DNA of 7,648 bases, taken from the NCBI GenBank assembly GCA_012799755.1, contig JAAZKQ010000006.1, positions 1 to 7,648 on the forward strand, in the 5' to 3' direction. Each line of letters starts with the position of its first letter. The first letter of the stretch is position 1. Below, one piece after another: positions 6,554-7,648 of this stretch. Source of the DNA: Lentisphaerota bacterium. Lineage in GTDB: Bacteria; Verrucomicrobiota; Lentisphaeria; Oligosphaerales; Oligosphaeraceae. A program made the position numbers and the translations under genes. The notes beneath the pieces are model-generated. The model searched no databases and was not told where the DNA came from. It saw nothing but the letters and a program-made list of their open reading frames with translations.

Positions 6554-7648
6554 ATGGCGAATAAGCAAATGGACAACATCGTCGTCGAAGCGGTCGGTTT
6601 GACCAAGGTCTTCAAGGACTTCTGGAATCGGCCGAAGGCGCGGGCGGTGAACGGCATTGATTTCACTATCAAGCAGGGGCAGGTCTTCGGGCTGTTGGGA
6701 CCGAATGGCTCGGGCAAGTCCACCACCGTGAAGATGATTCTTGGATTGCTCTATCCGACACGCGGCGTGCTCAAGGTCTTTGGCGAGGAGCCGCGGAACG
6801 TTGATATGAAAAGCCGTATCGGCTACTTGCCGGAAGAGACCTATCTGTATCGCTATTTGACGGCGATGGAAACCCTGGACTTCTTTGGCGCGCTCTTCGG
6901 CTTGAGCGAAGAGATGCGACGTGAGCGCGGCGAACAGCTGCTCAACATGGTTGGCTTGGCCCATGCCTTCAATCGGCCGGTGGGCGAATTCTCCAAGGGC
7001 ATGGCGCGGCGCATTGGCTTGGCGCAGGCTTTGGTGAACGACCCGGACCTGGTGATTCTCGATGAACCGACCAGCGGCTTGGATCCCATTGGCTGCCGTG
7101 AAGTCAAGGATGTCATCCGGCTTCTGGCCAGCCGCGGCAAGACGGTCATTCTTTGCAGCCATCTGTTGGCCGACGTGCAAGACGTCTGCGACGAGGTGGT
7201 GGTGCTTTATGGCGGCAAGGTGCGCGCGGAGGGTCCGCTCAAGAGCATCCTGAGCGAAGAAGACAAGACCCGCATTGTCTGCCCGACACTGGGCGACAGC
7301 GAGGTGGCGGAACTGAGGGAGTGGCTGGCCGCTAAGGGCGTGAAGAGCGACGCAGAGATCAAAATTGACCATCCGGTACGCAATCTTGAAGACTTCTTCC
7401 TGGAGGTCGTAAGGCAGGCGCGTGAACAGAGCGTGGATACGGCCGGCGCCCAGGCCGGCGGTGAGATTCCGGACTACTTGGCCGACAAGGGCACGGCAGT
7501 GCTCAACGCCCTCCGTCGCTCCGAAGTGGCGCAGAAGGCCATGGCGGATGAGGAGCCCGAAAAACCCGCAGCGCCCGTCATTGATGTGAGCAAGCTCGAA
7601 AAACTCGACGGCTCGGCGCCGGCAGCCCCGGCGGCGAAAGTCGAGGAC
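6554..7648 (+). CDS. ABC-2-type exporter ATP-binding subunit, 3' partial
   Basis: This is the motor subunit of an ABC exporter, energising a separately encoded permease that would be expected just past the window edge. I read 365 codons without a stop. Walker A is GPNGSGKST (49-57). The Q-loop position reads GYLPEE (90-95), with Glu in place of Gln. The signature motif is FSKGM (146-150) instead of LSGGQ, followed by ARRIGLAQAL. Walker B is LVILDE (166-171, catalytic E171), with D-loop SGLDP (174-178) and switch His H203. FSKGM and LPEE are common in ABC-2 (DrrA/NatA/CcmA-like) subunits. A C-terminal LEDFFLEVVRQ (278-288) ends the usual domain. About 75 further residues, rich in Ala, Pro, Glu and Asp, extend past it. 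AGGAG at 6539-6543, ten bases before ATG 6554, sets the start. It lies 69 bp after the ATPase stop, so it is probably in the same operon. Confidence 0.93.
   Translation, partial: MANKQMDNIVVEAVGLTKVFKDFWNRPKARAVNGIDFTIKQGQVFGLLGPNGSGKSTTVKMILGLLYPTRGVLKVFGEEPRNVDMKSRIGYLPEETYLYRYLTAMETLDFFGALFGLSEEMRRERGEQLLNMVGLAHAFNRPVGEFSKGMARRIGLAQALVNDPDLVILDEPTSGLDPIGCREVKDVIRLLASRGKTVILCSHLLADVQDVCDEVVVLYGGKVRAEGPLKSILSEEDKTRIVCPTLGDSEVAELREWLAAKGVKSDAEIKIDHPVRNLEDFFLEVVRQAREQSVDTAGAQAGGEIPDYLADKGTAVLNALRRSEVAQKAMADEEPEKPAAPVIDVSKLEKLDGSAPAAPAAKVED

Noticed and set aside
5429..7372. A 647-codon open reading frame on the minus strand opposite the ATPase and ABC genes
   Set aside because: The plus strand here encodes two proteins with complete catalytic motifs. 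The minus frame spans both genes and their gap, shows no recognisable domain, and is rich in His, Gln, Ala and Arg as expected from a mirror of GC-rich codons. It is a shadow despite its length.

Overview
The window reads as one co-oriented (+ strand) gene block. It holds four complete genes and a fifth that runs off the right edge, behind one good promoter-like sequence. Intergenic gaps are short (97, 25, 67 and 69 bp) and every gene has a plausible ribosome binding site, so a single operon is likely. By eye the DNA is moderately GC-rich. Long shadow ORFs on the other strand fit GC-rich coding DNA. The protein style (several divergent HflK/HflC-like proteins, one with a large extra membrane domain) reminds me of Planctomycetes-Verrucomicrobia-Lentisphaerae (PVC) bacteria. 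That placement is an impression, not proof.

Layout. Positions 1-226 hold a short perfect inverted repeat, a promoter with an extended -10 element, and a leader of about 110 nt. Then come (1) a 651-aa protein with about seven membrane segments fused to an HflK-like SPFH/Band 7 domain that carries a histidine-rich insertion; (2) a 318-aa HflC-like SPFH protein; (3) a 404-aa HflK-like SPFH protein; (4) a 646-aa P1B-like P-type ATPase with all catalytic motifs, but with VPA where CPC-type metal pumps have CPC, and with no N-terminal metal-binding domain; (5) the ATP-binding subunit of an ABC-2-type exporter, open at its 3' end, with a long Ala/Pro/Glu-rich tail. A permease gene would be expected just beyond the window.

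How the genes may work together (inference). SPFH proteins form ring- or cage-like membrane assemblies, and HflK/HflC enclose the FtsH protease in proteobacteria. Here three different SPFH proteins are encoded with two membrane pumps and no FtsH gene in view. A reasonable hypothesis is a membrane microdomain or cage that houses or controls a cation-pumping ATPase and an ABC exporter, with the histidine-rich segment of protein 1 binding metal on the extracytoplasmic face. No RNA gene, mobile element, CRISPR array or other long repeat was seen.
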